Assembly: GCA_031265345.1 (NCBI GenBank)
Contig: JAISCU010000064.1
Location: forward strand, 1 to 6,636
DNA: 6,636 nt
Origin: Bifidobacteriaceae bacterium
Lineage (GTDB): Bacteria; Actinomycetota; Actinomycetes; Actinomycetales; WQXJ01
Direction of reading: 5' to 3'
Part shown: positions 5,593 through 6,636 of the stretch, one piece after another
Layout of the letters: each line of letters opens with the position of its first letter
Numbering within the stretch: position 1 is the first letter of the stretch
Position numbers and translations under genes: made by a program
Notes under the pieces: generated by a model
Database searches by the model: none
Told to the model about the DNA's origin: nothing
The model's input: only the letters and a program-made list of their open reading frames with translations

Positions 5593-6168
5593 GTGGATCC
5601 GATTCGCGCGGCATGGCTGGACGAGTCGATCCATGTTTCCGCAGCGGTGCCCATGTATGTGCTTGCCGCGGTGATCGCGGACCCCGACGCATGCCAGCCG
5701 ATCCGCGACGCTCTGCGGAGGTTGGCGCGAAGCCCGCGCCGGCGCATCCACTGGCGTGATGAGGAAGCCGCCGACCGGATGAAGGCGGTCAACTTGATCG
5801 CCCGGGCGGATGTCGATCAGATCGTCGTCGTGGGAACACCGCTGAACCCGCGCAAGCAGGAACGCGCCCGCCGTAAGTGCATGGAACGCATCACCTACCA
5901 CTTCACAGTCGAGACCGGGTTGGAAACGGTGTGGGTCGAATCCCGCACTGAGAGCCTCAACCGGGCCGACCGCGCCATGTTCGCCGCGCTGCGGGGCTCG
6001 CACGTTCTGGGCGGCACGCTTCGGTACGAGTTCGCGTTGCCGTCTTTTGATCCAATGCTGTGGGCAGCCGACGTGGTGGCGGGCGCGGTCGCGGCAAGTT
6101 ACCGCGATGAACCGGCCTACAGGGAAGTCTTGGCCCCGCGCTTGCGCGTCTACGACCTCAGCATCTGA
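5593..6168 (+). CDS. DUF3800-like protein, possible RNase H-fold
   Basis: This 191-residue soluble protein has no signal peptide or membrane segment. It resembles DUF3800 proteins: an early Asp-Glu-Ser on the first strand (AWLDES, 7-12), a central HWRDE (53-57), a strand with VVVGTPLNPRKQERARRK (78-95), VWVESR (113-118) and a late WAADVVAGAVAA helix (157-168). Asp10, Glu116 and Asp160 are spaced as the metal-binding acidic residues of an RNase H-like fold would be, so a nuclease is possible but unproven. The GTG start follows a GAGAGA; its product begins MDPIRAAWLDES, right at the first motif. It is the sole clear gene between two copies of the repeat, and such genes are often found in mobile regions. 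Real function is unknown. Confidence 0.82.
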   Translation: MDPIRAAWLDESIHVSAAVPMYVLAAVIADPDACQPIRDALRRLARSPRRRIHWRDEEAADRMKAVNLIARADVDQIVVVGTPLNPRKQERARRKCMERITYHFTVETGLETVWVESRTESLNRADRAMFAALRGSHVLGGTLRYEFALPSFDPMLWAADVVAGAVAASYRDEPAYREVLAPRLRVYDLSI

Positions 6169-6194
6169 GCCTCCGCCGGGGCCGGGCAGCGCGA

Positions 6195-6230
6195 AGGCCG
6201 GGTCCCGTCATGCGGCGGGGGTCCCGGCCT
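6195..6230. terminator. Hairpin between convergent reading frames, possible bidirectional terminator
   Basis: AGGCCGGG (6195-6202) pairs perfectly with CCCGGCCT (6223-6230), an 8-bp GC-rich stem with a 20-base loop in which GGG and CCC can pair further. It begins 26 bases after the DUF3800-like stop and touches the stop of a possible minus-strand frame. That position suits a terminator used from both sides. No T-run follows. Confidence 0.5.
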
Positions 6231-6466
6231 CACTTCCCAGCCACCCGCAGGTAGAGGGCTCGCCAACTATGATACTCCCTCCACCACGCCAAGCGGGGCT
6301 CGGGGCCGGGGTCGCGCGGCGGTGTGGTGACGACCTGCCAGCGTCTTTCCCCGGCCAGGAAACCTGGCCTGTCGAGGGGATCCGCGCCCAATCCGGTCAG
6401 CAAGCCGGTCACTCCGAACCCACTAACACGGCATCGCCCACCAGCGATAGGCCTCTGACCAGCCAA
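6230..6466 (-). CDS. Possible minus-strand hypothetical protein or gene remnant
   Basis: An open frame of up to 78 residues runs convergent to the DUF3800-like gene. The part outside the repeat (about 6230-6396) encodes a protein-like tail with aromatic and charged residues (RRWQVV, then EPRLAWWREYHSWRALYLRV), and ends at a hairpin. The first 20-25 residues come from the repeat, and the longest version uses a TTG start with no clear RBS; a GTG near 6411 is an alternative. I do not recognise a family. It may be a small real gene, or the surviving 3' end of a gene cut by insertion of the repeat. It could also be a chance frame in GC-rich DNA. Confidence 0.3.
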   Translation of the reverse strand: MAGQRPIAGGRCRVSGFGVTGLLTGLGADPLDRPGFLAGERRWQVVTTPPRDPGPEPRLAWWREYHSWRALYLRVAGK

Positions 6467-6636
6467 AACAGTAGCGGGAGGGGGGATCGAACCCCCGACC
6501 TCACGATTGGCGGCTGGCGCTTCTCGACGAGTATCCGGTCACTTGCAGTATTGCGTGGTGACCTGCGCGGACACGCCGCCGATGCCGCTCGTCGCCTCGC
6601 GTTGGTTGCCGCCGTCTCGCGCTGAAACCGGTCAGT
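6397..6636 (-). repeat. Cassette-boundary repeat, long copy 2 (reaches window end)
   Basis: This is the second long copy, aligned with 5092-5330 with one single-base gap, about 93% identical over its last 168 bases and about 63% over the first 72. It bounds the DUF3800-like unit on the right. The window ends at the base matching 5330, so the repeat may continue beyond. Differences from copy 1 cluster just inside the tRNA segment's anticodon-side edge (6515-6527 versus 5209-5221). Confidence 0.9.
6471..6508 (-). pseudogene. 3' half of a tRNA, probably elongator tRNA-Met (att-like), copy 2
   Basis: These 38 minus-strand bases match canonical tRNA positions 37-74 exactly: AATCGTG (37-43), AGGTC (44-48), a T-stem GGGGG/CCCCC closing TTCGATC, acceptor strand TCCCGCT (66-72), A73 and C74. 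The T-arm is intact here, unlike copy 1. After C74 the sequence is TG and not CA. There is no 5' half, D-arm or anticodon, so this is not a working tRNA gene. It is the best-preserved version of the att-like segment. Confidence 0.78.

Noticed and set aside
5126..5674. Plus-strand open frame across repeat copy 1
   Set aside because: It reads through a tRNA-derived segment (giving the familiar spurious GRGIEPPTS-type peptide) and overlaps the start of the DUF3800-like gene in another frame.
6471..6508. Complete functional tRNA gene
   Set aside because: The acceptor 5' strand, D-arm and anticodon stem 5' strand are absent on the minus strand to the right of 6508.
6047..6625. Plus-strand open frame across the end of the DUF3800-like gene and repeat copy 2
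   Set aside because: It overlaps a better gene in another frame and includes the spurious GRGDRTPDLT peptide typical of reading antisense through a tRNA.
4186..6636. CRISPR array
   Set aside because: There are only three widely spaced repeats of unequal length with genes between them, and no short regular repeat-spacer pattern.

Overview
The window comes from a GC-rich bacterium, most likely an actinomycete (Actinomycetota). This rests on the high G+C, strong G/C preference at third codon positions, GTG starts, the style of the lipoproteins and the higBA pair. I cannot name the genus.

Region 1 (100-4185) is a five-gene, plus-strand polar amino acid ABC importer operon. The order is substrate-binding lipoprotein 1, ATPase, substrate-binding lipoprotein 2, permease 1, permease 2. 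Three of the four junctions overlap (4, 4 and 20 bp), which suggests translational coupling. The exception is the 127-bp gap before the second binding protein. That gap can fold into a long stem-loop (1849-1923), followed by a strong ribosome binding site. The two binding proteins are about 62% identical but differ at the position that normally contacts the ligand amino group (Ser214 versus Asp213). They probably feed one permease pair with two ligands. The operon ends in a hairpin-rich stretch (4191-4272).

Region 2 (4287-6636) looks like an accessory, cassette-like region. A type II toxin-antitoxin pair, higB-higA (4445-5046), and a DUF3800-like gene (5593-6168) are separated by direct copies of one non-coding repeat. 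Two copies are long (5092-5330 and 6397-6636, the second cut by the window end). A third is short (about 4287-4341). Each long copy carries, on the minus strand, the 3' half of a tRNA, probably elongator tRNA-Met, starting in the anticodon loop. That is the usual form of a tRNA-derived attachment site. No integrase lies in the window.

The layout of region 2 is therefore short repeat, higBA, long repeat, DUF3800-like gene with a possible convergent minus-strand remnant, long repeat. The likeliest reading is a series of small cargo units inserted or duplicated at tRNA-derived att sites next to a chromosomal amino acid transport operon. The unit structure is visible in the sequence. The recombination mechanism is inference.
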